Notes under the pieces: model-generated
What the model saw: only the letters and a program-made list of their open reading frames with translations
What the model was told of the DNA's origin: nothing
The model's database searches: none
Origin: Flavobacteriaceae bacterium
Lineage (GTDB): Bacteria > Bacteroidota > Bacteroidia > Flavobacteriales > Flavobacteriaceae
Direction of reading: 5' to 3'
Assembly: GCA_028284745.1 (NCBI GenBank)
Contig: JANQRC010000049.1
Location: forward strand, 1 to 46,800
Length of the DNA stretch: 46,800 bases
Made by a program: the position numbers and the translations under genes
In this document: one piece after another, positions 1-8,953 of the stretch
Layout: each line of letters begins with the position of its first letter
Position numbering within the stretch: position 1 is the first letter of the stretch

Positions 1-1
1 G

Positions 2-2566
2 CCGTTCGGGCTATTTTTTGGACCTAACACTTCTACGTCTAATCGCTGCATGATCGGTGGGATGGTCGGCAACAATTCTTCAGGAACGACCTCCATTAAG
101 TACGGCGTTACCCGAGATAAGGTGTTAGAGATGGAGGTCGTATTGTCTGACGGCAGTGTGGTCACCTTTGGCGAAGTCACTCCCGAACAATTCCTATTAA
201 AGGCCCAGCAGCAAGATGTTGAGGGCGATGTATATAAATTTCTATATAATGAATTGTCGCAGGATGAAGTCCAACAAGAAATCCTCAACAACTTCCCAGA
301 CCCTGAGATCCACAGAAGAAACACAGGCTATGCCGTCGATGAGCTATTGAAAATGAGGCCTTTCCGCGATGATGGCGAGCATTTCAATTTGTGTAAGCTC
401 CTCGCTGGAAGTGAAGGCACATTGGCCCTTACCACGAAGATAAAGTTGAAGCTAGACCATCTTCCACCACAACATAGTGTAATGGTCGCGGCACATTTCA
501 ATAGTATTTCTGAATGCCTAAAAGCGGTCGTGCCCAGCATGAAGCACAACCTATATACCTGTGAGATGATGGACAAGGTTGTGCTAGACTGCACAAAGAA
601 CAACTCCACACAAGAGCGCAATCGATTCTTTGTAGAAGGCGACCCAGCTGCTATCTTGATGTTTGAGGTGAGAAACAATGCCATTGAAGCCTGTAGAGAC
701 AAGGCAAGCAAGCTGATCGATGCACTTCATGAAGAAGGCCTAGGATATGCTTTCCCAGTATTGGAAGGAGCGCAAATTAACAGTGCATTGGCGCTGCGAA
801 AAGCGGGCTTGGGCCTACTAGGCAATATGGTGGGCGATCGCAAGGCGGTGGCCTGTATTGAAGATACGGCGGTAAAGATCGAAGACCTCGCCAATTACAT
901 CGAAGATTTCACAACCTTGATGGCAAAACATCAGCAACAGGCAGTCTATTACGCGCACGCAGGAGCTGGGGAATTGCACCTTCGGCCTATTCTGGATTTG
1001 AAAAAGAGCGAAGATGTCAAGGTCTTCAGGAAGATCACTGAAGAGGTTGCTGTACTTGTCAAGAAGTACAACGGCTCACTAAGTGGCGAGCATGGTGATG
1101 GGCGTGTACGTGCTGAATTCATTCCCATGATGATCGGTGATAAGAATTACGAGTTGCTACAACAGCTCAAGAAAGCTTTCGACCCGCAAGCTATTTTCAA
1201 TCCTGGTAAGATCGTTGATACGGCACCTATGAACAACGCTTTGCGTTATGAGCCAGACCGCGAAGAACCAACAATAATTACGCTGTTCGACTTTTCAGAT
1301 TCTGAAGGGATGCTACGAGCCACCGAAAAATGCAACGGGAGTGGCGATTGTCGAAAATTGCCGTCAGCCAATGGTGGCATGTGTCCTAGCTATCACGCGA
1401 CACGCGAAGAAAAGGATACCACACGTGCACGTGCCAATGCATTACGTGAATTCCTGACAAATTCTGACAAGCCTAATCCATTTGACCAAGAAGAGCTCAA
1501 AGACGTGTTAGACCTATGCGTTAGCTGTAAGGCTTGTGCCAGCGAGTGTCCAAGTAATGTCGATATGGCTACAATGAAGGCCGAGTTCCTTTATCAATAC
1601 CACAAGTCTAATCCGCCCAGCTTTCGCGATACCCTATTTGCCAAGAATACGACATACAATAAGAAGGCCATGCGTTTTTCAAAATTGTCTAACTGGCTGC
1701 TCTCTTCAAAGATAACAAGCGGTATTATAAAGAGGAGTGTCGGAATTGCCAATGAAAGGCAACTTCCAAGAATATCGACCATTAGTTTTTATAAAGATGT
1801 TCAAACTATTAAAGGTCAATACTTTAATGATTATGAGAAAAAGAAAAAACTTTACTTCTTCTTAGATGAATTCACCGAAACCTTGGATGTCAAAATAGGT
1901 TTAGATGCAGTTGCTTTGCTCTCAGGTCTGGGCTATGAGGTGTTGGTTGTAGACCATGTAGAAAGTGGCCGATCACAGATCTCTAAAGGATTCTTAGAAG
2001 AGGCAAAGAAACTTGCAGACCAAAACGTTTCACATTTTAAAGAACTGATCAGTGAGGACACTCCTCTTATAGGGATAGAGCCTTCCGCTATTCTCACTTT
2101 CAGAGATGAATACTTGCGACTGGCCGATGATAAGCATGCCGCCAGAGCATTGGCTGCTCATGTCTTCACCATCGAAGAATTCCTTTCGCAAGAGATCGAC
2201 GACGGCAACATAACTTCAGGTCCATTCACCAAAGATCATAAAAAGGTGAAGCTGCATGTACACTGTCATCAAAAGGCGTTGGGCAACCAGGCAGACGTCT
2301 TTCATGCCTTGAACCTCCCCGAGAATTACACAGTCACGGTCATTCCCTCTGGCTGTTGCGGTATGGCTGGTTCCTTTGGTTATGAGAAGGAACACTATGA
2401 TGTTAGCATGCAGATGGGCGAGCAAACCTTGTTCCCTGCCGTACGGAAAGCCTCATACGATACCATTATCGCTGCAAGCGGTACAAGTTGTCGCCATCAG
2501 ATCAAAGATGGTACAAACCGAAAAGCATTGCACCCTGTGACCATTCTTAAACAGGCCTTGAGATAA
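2..2566 (+). CDS. FAD-linked oxidase with Fe-S and CCG domains (YdiJ/GlpC type), 5'-partial
   Basis: The reading frame is open from base 2, so the true start lies before the window; the first in-frame ATG (50) sits inside the FAD-binding PCMH fold (GPNTS...GGMVGNNSSGT) and is not a start. Order of parts: end of the FAD_binding_4 domain, FAD-oxidase C-terminal domain (GSLSGEHGDGRVRAEF, with FNPGKIVD), a ferredoxin-like segment with CVSCKACASECP, and two cysteine-rich CCG segments, the last with HCHQKALG and SGCCGMAGSFG. The family oxidises 2-hydroxyacids (D-lactate, D-2-hydroxyglutarate) and passes electrons through flavin and 4Fe-4S centres towards the quinone pool; E. coli YdiJ is the closest named relative by architecture. 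The exact substrate cannot be read from the sequence. The gene ends 51 bp before aroC, which has its own promoter. Confidence 0.9.
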   Translation, partial: PFGLFFGPNTSTSNRCMIGGMVGNNSSGTTSIKYGVTRDKVLEMEVVLSDGSVVTFGEVTPEQFLLKAQQQDVEGDVYKFLYNELSQDEVQQEILNNFPDPEIHRRNTGYAVDELLKMRPFRDDGEHFNLCKLLAGSEGTLALTTKIKLKLDHLPPQHSVMVAAHFNSISECLKAVVPSMKHNLYTCEMMDKVVLDCTKNNSTQERNRFFVEGDPAAILMFEVRNNAIEACRDKASKLIDALHEEGLGYAFPVLEGAQINSALALRKAGLGLLGNMVGDRKAVACIEDTAVKIEDLANYIEDFTTLMAKHQQQAVYYAHAGAGELHLRPILDLKKSEDVKVFRKITEEVAVLVKKYNGSLSGEHGDGRVRAEFIPMMIGDKNYELLQQLKKAFDPQAIFNPGKIVDTAPMNNALRYEPDREEPTIITLFDFSDSEGMLRATEKCNGSGDCRKLPSANGGMCPSYHATREEKDTTRARANALREFLTNSDKPNPFDQEELKDVLDLCVSCKACASECPSNVDMATMKAEFLYQYHKSNPPSFRDTLFAKNTTYNKKAMRFSKLSNWLLSSKITSGIIKRSVGIANERQLPRISTISFYKDVQTIKGQYFNDYEKKKKLYFFLDEFTETLDVKIGLDAVALLSGLGYEVLVVDHVESGRSQISKGFLEEAKKLADQNVSHFKELISEDTPLIGIEPSAILTFRDEYLRLADDKHAARALAAHVFTIEEFLSQEIDDGNITSGPFTKDHKKVKLHVHCHQKALGNQADVFHALNLPENYTVTVIPSGCCGMAGSFGYEKEHYDVSMQMGEQTLFPAVRKASYDTIIAASGTSCRHQIKDGTNRKALHPVTILKQALR

Positions 2567-2573
2567 TTTCACT

Positions 2574-2603
2574 TTTGAATCTCTGATTTTAAACCTACAT
2601 TTG
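2574..2603 (+). promoter_or_regulatory. Bacteroidota-type promoter of aroC
   Basis: TTTG at 2574-2577, an 18-nt spacer, and TACATTTG at 2596-2603 match the TTTG / TAnnTTTG elements known for the Bacteroidota primary sigma factor. The start codon follows 14 nt later, so the leader would be only about 8-10 nt. Confidence 0.6.
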
Positions 2604-2617
2604 TTCAAAACAGGCAT

Positions 2618-3682
2618 ATGGCGGGAAATTCCTTTGGAAGGATCTATAAACTCACTTCATTTGGCGAATCACATGGAAGGGCTATTGGCGGTGTCATCGA
2701 CGGTTGTCCTGCAGGCATCACGCTAGATGTTGAAGCGATCCAAACAGAGCTCGACCGAAGAAGACCAGGGCAATCAGCAATTGTCACCCAGCGCAAAGAG
2801 CCCGATAGCGTGGAGGTCTACTCAGGTATCTTTGAAGGGAAGACCACAGGAACGCCCATTGGTTTTGCTATCCATAACACCGATCAGAAGTCAAAGGACT
2901 ATTCGCATATCAAAGACTCATATCGCCCTAGTCATGCAGATTATGTATATGACCAGAAGTACGGTTTTCGCGATTACCGCGGAGGCGGGCGCAGCTCTGC
3001 ACGCGAAACGGCCAGTAGGGTAGTGGCAGGCGCCATTGCGAAGCAAGCACTTAGCAGTATGAAGATCACTGCTTTTGTTTCTGCTGTTGGTGAGTTGAGC
3101 TTGGAAAAGCGGTATCAGGATCTAGACCTTTCGCAGATCGAGAAGAACATCGTCCGAACAGCAGATGCTGAGATGGCCCAACAAATGGAAGACTACATCA
3201 AGCAGATTCGTAAAGAAGGCGATACCATTGGAGGCGTGATCACCTGTGTCATTCAAAATGTTCCTGTCGGTCTGGGAGAACCTGTGTTCGACAAACTTCA
3301 TGCAGAACTAGGCAAAGCCATGCTCTCTATCAACGCGGTAAAAGGTTTTGAATACGGCAGCGGTTTTGCAGGCTCACGAATGAAAGGAAGTCAGCATAAC
3401 GATGCGTTCAACAGTGACGGAAGCACAAAGACCAATTACAGTGGCGGTGTGCAAGGCGGTATCAGCAATGGCATGGACGTCTATTTCAATGTGGCGTTCA
3501 AACCCGTGGCTACAATCATTCAGCCCTATGAGACGATCGATAAGGAAGGCAACACAATAACGACTCAAGGAAAAGGGCGTCACGACCCATGTGTGGTGCC
3601 GCGTGCTGTACCTATAGTCGAAGCTATGGCGGCCATGGTCATGCTAGACTTTACATTATTGAATAGAACCATCAAGAAATAA
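2618..3682 (+). CDS. aroC: Chorismate synthase
   Basis: At 354 residues this has the normal family length. It converts 5-enolpyruvylshikimate 3-phosphate to chorismate with reduced FMN, the last shared step of aromatic amino acid (and, where used, menaquinone and folate) synthesis, in the cytosol. Visible signatures are the N-terminal [18 protein letters not shown], the central [18 protein letters not shown], and the C-terminal [20 protein letters not shown]. The ATG at 2618 opens the conserved N-terminus ([20 protein letters not shown]), and a promoter match lies just upstream. The next gene starts 6 bp after the stop, suggesting cotranscription with the symporter. Confidence 0.97.
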   Translation: MAGNSFGRIYKLTSFGESHGRAIGGVIDGCPAGITLDVEAIQTELDRRRPGQSAIVTQRKEPDSVEVYSGIFEGKTTGTPIGFAIHNTDQKSKDYSHIKDSYRPSHADYVYDQKYGFRDYRGGGRSSARETASRVVAGAIAKQALSSMKITAFVSAVGELSLEKRYQDLDLSQIEKNIVRTADAEMAQQMEDYIKQIRKEGDTIGGVITCVIQNVPVGLGEPVFDKLHAELGKAMLSINAVKGFEYGSGFAGSRMKGSQHNDAFNSDGSTKTNYSGGVQGGISNGMDVYFNVAFKPVATIIQPYETIDKEGNTITTQGKGRHDPCVVPRAVPIVEAMAAMVMLDFTLLNRTIKK

Positions 3683-3688
3683 TTTTTT

Positions 3689-5014
3689 ATGAAGAAGCTT
3701 GCACTGCATTGGCAGATCTTAATAGGCATGTTGCTTGGTCTGATATTTGGTTTTGCCATGACCTTTGTTTCAGGTGGAAAGGAATTTGTAATAGACTGGA
3801 TCAAGCCATTCGGTGCTATTTTTGTGAAGCTGCTAAAGTTGATTGCCATTCCACTTATTTTGGCATCACTGATCAAGGGCATCTCAGACCTAAAAGACAT
3901 CTCCAAATTCCGAAACATGGGCCTGCGCACCATAATCACCTATGTGATCACCACGATTGTCGCCATCACCATCGGATTGGTGTTGGTGAATATCTTCCAA
4001 CCTGGCAATGGCATTTCTGAAGAGACCGTAGCAAAACTGACAGACACTTACGCTTCCGATAGTGGCGTGCAATCAAAGCTAGCTACGGCGGCTGCCCAAA
4101 AGAGCAGCGGACCTTTGCAGTTCTTGGAAGACATGGTGCCCGACAATGCTTTTAAGGCAATGAGCAATAATGGTTTGATGCTGCAGGTCATCTTCTTTGC
4201 TATTTTCTTTGGAATATCGATGCTCCTGATAGGCGAGAAGGCCGCGAAACCCATGAAAGATCTATTCGACTCGCTCAACGACATTGTCTTGAAAATGGTC
4301 GACCTGATCATGCTTACGGCACCCTATGCCGTATTTGCCTTGTTGGCCAATGTAGTGGTCTCGTCAAGCGATCCCGATCTGTTGCTAGCATTGTTGAAGT
4401 ATGCTGGTGTCGTGGTGCTAGGGTTGCTATTTATGATCGTTTTCTATACGATCTTGGTTTCAACCTTGACCAAGAAGAATCCTTTCTGGTTTCTAAAAGA
4501 GATCAGCCCTGCACAGCTACTGGCTTTTTCTACAAGTTCTAGTGCTGCAACACTTCCCGTTACGATGGAACGCGTAGAAGAGCATATTGGCGTAGATAAA
4601 GAAGTATCCAGTTTTGTGCTTCCAGTAGGTGCGACAATAAATATGGATGGCACCAGCTTGTATCAAGGAGTTGCTGCTGTATTCATAGCACAAGCGCTTG
4701 GGTTCCCATTAGATCTTGGCGGGCAGCTGACCATTGTATTGACGGCATTACTGGCTTCAATTGGTTCTGCCGCAGTTCCTGGTGCAGGAATGGTCATGTT
4801 GGTCATTGTTCTAGAGGCTATAGGTTTTCCCGCTGACAAGCTGGCTATTGGCCTTGCACTGATCTTCGCTGTAGATAGACCATTAGATATGTGCCGCACG
4901 GTGGTCAATGTAACGGGCGATGCCACCGTATCGATGTTGGTAGCTAAGGCAGTAGGTAAGTTGGGTGAACCTGTGGAGAAGAAATGGGACGACCATTATG
5001 AAGAAGTAAAGTAA
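3689..5014 (+). CDS. Dicarboxylate/amino acid:cation symporter (DAACS family)
   Basis: A 441-residue inner-membrane transporter of the GltP/DctA/GltPh family, which takes up glutamate, aspartate or C4-dicarboxylates with H+ or Na+. The sequence shows about eight hydrophobic segments, the serine-rich re-entrant hairpin (FSTSSSAATLPVTMER), the NMDGTSLYQ motif of TM7, and the second hairpin plus TM8 (SIGSAAVPGAGMVM, DRPLDMCRTVVNVTGD). The aspartate and arginine of the last stretch belong to the substrate site in the family. Substrate and coupling ion are not decidable here. It starts 6 bp behind aroC and is followed by a separate promoter, so it is probably the last gene of a short aroC unit. 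Confidence 0.93.
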   Translation: MKKLALHWQILIGMLLGLIFGFAMTFVSGGKEFVIDWIKPFGAIFVKLLKLIAIPLILASLIKGISDLKDISKFRNMGLRTIITYVITTIVAITIGLVLVNIFQPGNGISEETVAKLTDTYASDSGVQSKLATAAAQKSSGPLQFLEDMVPDNAFKAMSNNGLMLQVIFFAIFFGISMLLIGEKAAKPMKDLFDSLNDIVLKMVDLIMLTAPYAVFALLANVVVSSSDPDLLLALLKYAGVVVLGLLFMIVFYTILVSTLTKKNPFWFLKEISPAQLLAFSTSSSAATLPVTMERVEEHIGVDKEVSSFVLPVGATINMDGTSLYQGVAAVFIAQALGFPLDLGGQLTIVLTALLASIGSAAVPGAGMVMLVIVLEAIGFPADKLAIGLALIFAVDRPLDMCRTVVNVTGDATVSMLVAKAVGKLGEPVEKKWDDHYEEVK

Positions 5015-5017
5015 CGC

Positions 5018-5048
5018 TTGATTCACAAAAGATTTTCAACTACTTTTA
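5018..5048 (+). promoter_or_regulatory. Probable promoter of the ATP-grasp gene cluster
   Basis: TTG at 5018-5020, a 20-nt spacer, then TACTTTTA at 5041-5048, one mismatch from TAnnTTTG. It lies 24 nt before the ATG at 5073 and would drive the run of genes down to 9759. Confidence 0.4.
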
Positions 5049-5072
5049 GATACATCAAAACCACTGACCAAC

Positions 5073-6104
5073 ATGAATATCTGTTTCTTAATGTACCCAT
5101 GGGAAGAGATCGACCCGGATAACGATACTTCCTTGTCCTTGATCCATGAGTGTGCCAAACGCGGACATGGCGTTGCCACTTGTTCACCATCGAACCTTAC
5201 AATTCGCAATAGCGTCACCTATGCTTTTTGTACTGTGGTGAATCGTCTGGAAAAAGTGCCAGCCTCACAAAAATCATATTATAACAAGGTAACTATACGC
5301 GAGGAAATGCTTCCATTGGCAGGCTTCGATGTCATTTTTATGCGGGCCAATCCGCCACTAGACCCCATCATGCTTAACTTCTTGGATTCTGTGAAAGACG
5401 ATGTATTCATTGTGAACTCACTACAAGGAATGCGCGAGGCCAACAACAAACTGTATACGGCTGCCTTTGGTGATGCCATGAGCGATATTATTCCAGTGAC
5501 GCATGTATCTAAGAATAAGAAGTACTTGGTGCAACAGATCAAAGAGTCTACTGCCGAAAAGATGATCCTCAAACCTCTGAATGGCTTTGGAGGCTCTGGT
5601 GTGATACTGATCGAACGGTCAGCGATGTCGAACATCAACTCCTTGCTGGACTTCTATATCTCAAACTCTGACGGCACATCCAACTATGTGATCCTTCAGG
5701 AATATATCGAGGGCGCCGACCAAGGCGATGTACGTGTGTTGATGTTGAATGGTGAACCTATTGGCGCCATGCGTCGCATCCCAGGCGAAGGGGACCATCG
5801 TTCCAATGTCTCTGCTGGCGGTTCTGTAGCCAAGCATTCATTGACCAAGCAAGAAAAAGCACTTTGCAAGCAAATTGGGCCAAAGCTGATCAAGGACGGT
5901 TTGTATTTTGTTGGCCTGGACCTTATCGGAGAGAAGCTCGTGGAAGTCAATGTCATGAGTCCGGGGGGCATAACTTACATGAACAAGGTGTATAAGACGC
6001 GTTTACAAGAAAAAGTGATCGATTTCGTTGAGAGTAAAGTGATCGACAAGCTTCAGGCATTCGACCGTAGGTCAAAGCTTCGTAAAACCGTGCAAGATGC
6101 TTAA
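5073..6104 (+). CDS. Glutathione-synthetase-like ATP-grasp ligase
   Basis: A 343-residue protein with the GshB layout: N-terminal pre-ATP-grasp region (MNICFLMYPWEEIDPDNDT), then the ATP-grasp fold with the glycine loop LKPLNGFGGSGVILIE, QEYIEGADQGDVRVLMLNG, RIPGEGDHRSNVSAGGS and the metal/phosphate segment VGLDLIGEKLVEVNVMSPGG. GshB ligates glycine to gamma-glutamylcysteine using ATP. No glutamate-cysteine ligase gene is present nearby, so another carboxylate-amine ligation is as likely. It overlaps the next gene by 8 bp, and the following DUF1704 gene is 3 bp further; this trio of families is one I recognise as recurrent in other bacteria. Family assignment is strong, substrate is open. Confidence 0.85.
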   Translation: MNICFLMYPWEEIDPDNDTSLSLIHECAKRGHGVATCSPSNLTIRNSVTYAFCTVVNRLEKVPASQKSYYNKVTIREEMLPLAGFDVIFMRANPPLDPIMLNFLDSVKDDVFIVNSLQGMREANNKLYTAAFGDAMSDIIPVTHVSKNKKYLVQQIKESTAEKMILKPLNGFGGSGVILIERSAMSNINSLLDFYISNSDGTSNYVILQEYIEGADQGDVRVLMLNGEPIGAMRRIPGEGDHRSNVSAGGSVAKHSLTKQEKALCKQIGPKLIKDGLYFVGLDLIGEKLVEVNVMSPGGITYMNKVYKTRLQEKVIDFVESKVIDKLQAFDRRSKLRKTVQDA

Positions 6105-6927
6105 ACTTTCTGTTGAAGAGATCATCAAGAAAATTAGAAACGAAGAACCTTTCGAGGCCGTTTCTGATGATTACTCCTTCACCTTAAAGATCGAACGATA
6201 CACCCATTATCTCTGCGGTGCTGTGCATGATGGCCATCAATTCCGTAAAGAATTATGGGACAATTGTTTGCACACTGAATATGATCGCTGGTACGAAGAA
6301 GACCCATGCACCAAGCAAATGGTACAGGCCATGCCGATAGTGATCGCTGGCTGCGACTCTCGTTTCGAGTATGACCTGAACCGTGATCCAGAGCGTGCCA
6401 TCTACGAAGATGCCTGGGGAAAGAAACTATGGAAAACACCGCTCTCCGATACCGAGAAAGGAAAAAGCTTGGCCAAGCACAGACGTTTCTATAACGTGGT
6501 GCATGCCCTGGTCGAAAAGCTAGAGGCATTGCATGGCATCACTATAGCCTATGATATGCACAGCTACAACTGGAAACGTTGGGAACGTGAGGTTCCTGTG
6601 TGGAATCTTGGCACATCTAACATTGACAATGAACGTTTTGGCAATGAGGTAGAGGATTGGAGGAATGATCTTGCTCGGTTAGAATTCCCGAACGGGACCA
6701 ACTCTACTTCGGCCATCAACGATACCTTTCAAGGAAATGGTTATTTCTTAAAATACATCACTAATAATTTTGACCACAGTTTGGTGTTGGCCACAGAGAT
6801 CTCTAAGATCTATTGTGATGAATATACAGGTGTGATCTACCCAGAAATAGTTGCTGCCGTTGAAAGACAACTGAAGACAAAGCTCCCTGAACATGCGGCC
6901 GAGTTCTATAAAAAACATGCCCGTTAG
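6097..6927 (+). CDS. N-formylglutamate amidohydrolase family protein
   Basis: A 276-residue member of the N-formylglutamate deformylase family (HutG-like zinc hydrolases, which also share a fold with carboxypeptidase-type enzymes). Recognisable segments are IVIAGCDSRFEYDLNRDPE, then YDMHSYNW, and SALVLATEISKIYCDE-like sequence near the end (actual: HSLVLATEISK). The founding enzymes cleave N-formyl-L-glutamate in histidine breakdown, but no hut gene (hutH, hutU, hutI) is present here, so that role is unlikely. The start codon lies inside the last codons of the ATP-grasp gene (8-bp overlap), and the DUF1704 gene begins 3 bp after the stop, so translation is probably coupled. I infer that it acts on an amide or peptide bond of the same compound the neighbours handle. 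Confidence 0.82.
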   Translation: MLKLSVEEIIKKIRNEEPFEAVSDDYSFTLKIERYTHYLCGAVHDGHQFRKELWDNCLHTEYDRWYEEDPCTKQMVQAMPIVIAGCDSRFEYDLNRDPERAIYEDAWGKKLWKTPLSDTEKGKSLAKHRRFYNVVHALVEKLEALHGITIAYDMHSYNWKRWEREVPVWNLGTSNIDNERFGNEVEDWRNDLARLEFPNGTNSTSAINDTFQGNGYFLKYITNNFDHSLVLATEISKIYCDEYTGVIYPEIVAAVERQLKTKLPEHAAEFYKKHAR

Positions 6928-6930
6928 CCT

Positions 6931-8091
6931 ATGATGATCGACCAAGAAGTAGAAAGATACGCCGCTATTTTTGATATCGACAGCAACCTGGACCGTCTGG
7001 TGAGGCGACTTGAGTTGCTGGCTTATGTCAACCCAACAAACATCGAACATGAGAAGAAGCGTTTCTTCGCTTCAAAATATACAGAAGAACCTAAATTCAA
7101 GTACAGCAAGATCAACTTCGACCCATACAAGTTGCAACGGTTGTTCTTCTCTCAGCGTTTAGAGCGCATCGAGGACGAAGAGATCAGAAAACTGTATGAG
7201 GACATCATCTACTACTATTCCGGAATGGTAGAGTGTATCTGTACCATCGGAAAGGGCAATCGCTTCTATTACAATAGTTTACGATCCTACGGAACACCCA
7301 CACAGCGCGATGTGGAGAACGCACGTTTCATCCTTCATTTTCCTGATCAAGCGCTAGGTGATGATATGGAAAAGCGCTACACACCTGAAGACGCCAGGGC
7401 TTATTTTGAAGAATATTCCAAACGATATGATTTTCCGTTGAACATCAAATTCTCGAACAAGCTTTCTGCCGAAGCCATGGTCAGCAACAACCAACGTGCT
7501 TTGATCATCAAGCGAAACGTCAAGTTTAGCGACAATCAATTGCTTACGCTGGCCAATCACGAAGTAGGAGTGCATCTGGTCACCACCTATAATGGCCTAG
7601 AGCATCCGCTAAAGATATTCTCTAACGGTTTTCCCAAGAATGTAGAGACACAAGAAGGCCTTGCGGTATTTAGTGAATATATGAGCGGTGCCCTTACGCT
7701 GAAGCGCTTGAAAGAATTGGCCTATCGCGTACTGGCTGTTGATAGTCTGTTGAAAGGCTACAGCTTTGCAGATACCTTCGACCTCATTCACAACCAATAT
7801 AAGCTAGACCGTCATGAAGCTTTCACCATCACACTGCGTGTACATCGGGGTGGCGGGTTCACCAAAGACCATCTATATCTTACTGGTTTGAAGAAGATCT
7901 ATGATTATTATAAGGCGGGGAAAGACCTGAACATCTTATTGACCGGGAAAGTGACCATAGAATACAAAGACACCATCGAGAAGCTGCAACAAATAGGCTT
8001 GGCCAACAAGGCGAAGTTCTACGCAGATTCCTATGAAAACTGTGATAATGTCAACCCTTCGCTAGATTTTATACTAACCAACCTGAAATAA
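6931..8091 (+). CDS. DUF1704 (QEGLA) metallopeptidase, MATCAP-like
   Basis: A 386-residue DUF1704 protein, usually labelled flavohemoglobin expression-modulating QEGLA motif protein. The sequence shows HEVGVH at residues 210-215 and QEGLAVFSEY starting at 241. Eukaryotic DUF1704 proteins (KIAA0895L, MATCAP) were shown to be metallo-carboxypeptidases that remove the C-terminal tyrosine of tubulin, with an HExxxH zinc site and a downstream glutamate; both are intact here. The bacterial function is not established. No signal peptide is visible, so it is probably cytosolic. It sits 3 bp after the amidohydrolase gene and 1 bp before the first alpha/beta hydrolase. I infer a peptidase that trims a small peptide or protein tail, perhaps opposing the ATP-grasp ligase. 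The old name says nothing reliable about function. Confidence 0.85.
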   Translation: MMIDQEVERYAAIFDIDSNLDRLVRRLELLAYVNPTNIEHEKKRFFASKYTEEPKFKYSKINFDPYKLQRLFFSQRLERIEDEEIRKLYEDIIYYYSGMVECICTIGKGNRFYYNSLRSYGTPTQRDVENARFILHFPDQALGDDMEKRYTPEDARAYFEEYSKRYDFPLNIKFSNKLSAEAMVSNNQRALIIKRNVKFSDNQLLTLANHEVGVHLVTTYNGLEHPLKIFSNGFPKNVETQEGLAVFSEYMSGALTLKRLKELAYRVLAVDSLLKGYSFADTFDLIHNQYKLDRHEAFTITLRVHRGGGFTKDHLYLTGLKKIYDYYKAGKDLNILLTGKVTIEYKDTIEKLQQIGLANKAKFYADSYENCDNVNPSLDFILTNLK

Positions 8092-8092
8092 G

Positions 8093-8953
8093 ATGCCATT
8101 ATGGTCGACCATCGCCCTTATTGTTCTAGCGGTCTATATCGCGGCCAATGTGGTGGTCTACTTTCTACAAGAGCGGTTTCTCTTCAAAGCGGAAAAATTA
8201 CCTTCTGACTTCGAGTTCGATTATGAGAACCAGGTCTTTGACGAGTACAATATCGAAGTAGACGAAGGTGTGAACATCAATGGGATTCACTTCAAGGTTC
8301 GAAGACCTAAAGGCGTGGTCATGTATTTGAAGGGCAATTCAAGAAGTATCAAAGGATGGGGAAAGTTCGCGGTAGACTTTACCAGGCATGGCTATGACGT
8401 GCTCATGATCGACTATCGTGGTTTTGGCAAGAGCACGGGCATCCGTACCGAACAAGGTATCAAAAAAGACCTTCAGAATGTCTACGACCGCCTGAAGGCA
8501 CAAGTAGATGAAAAGTACATTCTGCTGTACGGAAGGTCGCTAGGCTCTGGATTTGCTACAAAACTAGCCAGCACCAACAATCCTCGTATGCTGATCCTGG
8601 ATGCTCCCTATTACAGTGTGAAGCACATTACCAAACGATTCTTGCCCATCATGCCGATGACCTTGATCTTGCGCTTTCCCATCAGGACCTACAAATGGAT
8701 CAAGTATGTGAAATGTCCCATCAAGATCATTCATGGCACCAATGACAAGTTGATCCCCTTTAAGACCAGTGTGAAGCTTTCGAAGATCAACTCTAAGTGG
8801 ACACGCATCTATCCTGTGATCAATGGCGGCCATAACAACTTGCACACCTTCCCACAGTACCATCGCTTCTTGGAAGAGATCCTCAAATCGAAGCAACCCA
8901 AAGAAATAGATCCGGCCACAAGCAGCCTGAATTTTAGAAGGAGCAGGCGATGA
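8093..8953 (+). CDS. Alpha/beta hydrolase (first of a tandem pair)
   Basis: A 286-residue alpha/beta hydrolase with one N-terminal membrane helix (about residues 5-25), in the style of ABHD13/YfhR proteins: anchored in the inner membrane. The nucleophile elbow is YGRSLGSG, the acid is in IHGTNDKLIPF, and the histidine in GGHNNLHTFP. The oxyanion region reads VVMYLKGNSRSIKGWG, where the usual HGN is KGN, a change that the second copy does not have. The C-terminal tail is rich in arginine (NFRRSRR). Likely a serine esterase, thioesterase or peptidase with unknown substrate. It starts 1 bp after the DUF1704 stop and overlaps the next gene by 4 bp, so it belongs to the same unit. Confidence 0.85.
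   Translation: MPLWSTIALIVLAVYIAANVVVYFLQERFLFKAEKLPSDFEFDYENQVFDEYNIEVDEGVNINGIHFKVRRPKGVVMYLKGNSRSIKGWGKFAVDFTRHGYDVLMIDYRGFGKSTGIRTEQGIKKDLQNVYDRLKAQVDEKYILLYGRSLGSGFATKLASTNNPRMLILDAPYYSVKHITKRFLPIMPMTLILRFPIRTYKWIKYVKCPIKIIHGTNDKLIPFKTSVKLSKINSKWTRIYPVINGGHNNLHTFPQYHRFLEEILKSKQPKEIDPATSSLNFRRSRR

Noticed and set aside
6097-6927. Histidine-degradation hutG
   Set aside because: No hutH, hutU or hutI nearby; the gene is embedded in the ATP-grasp/DUF1704 cluster instead.
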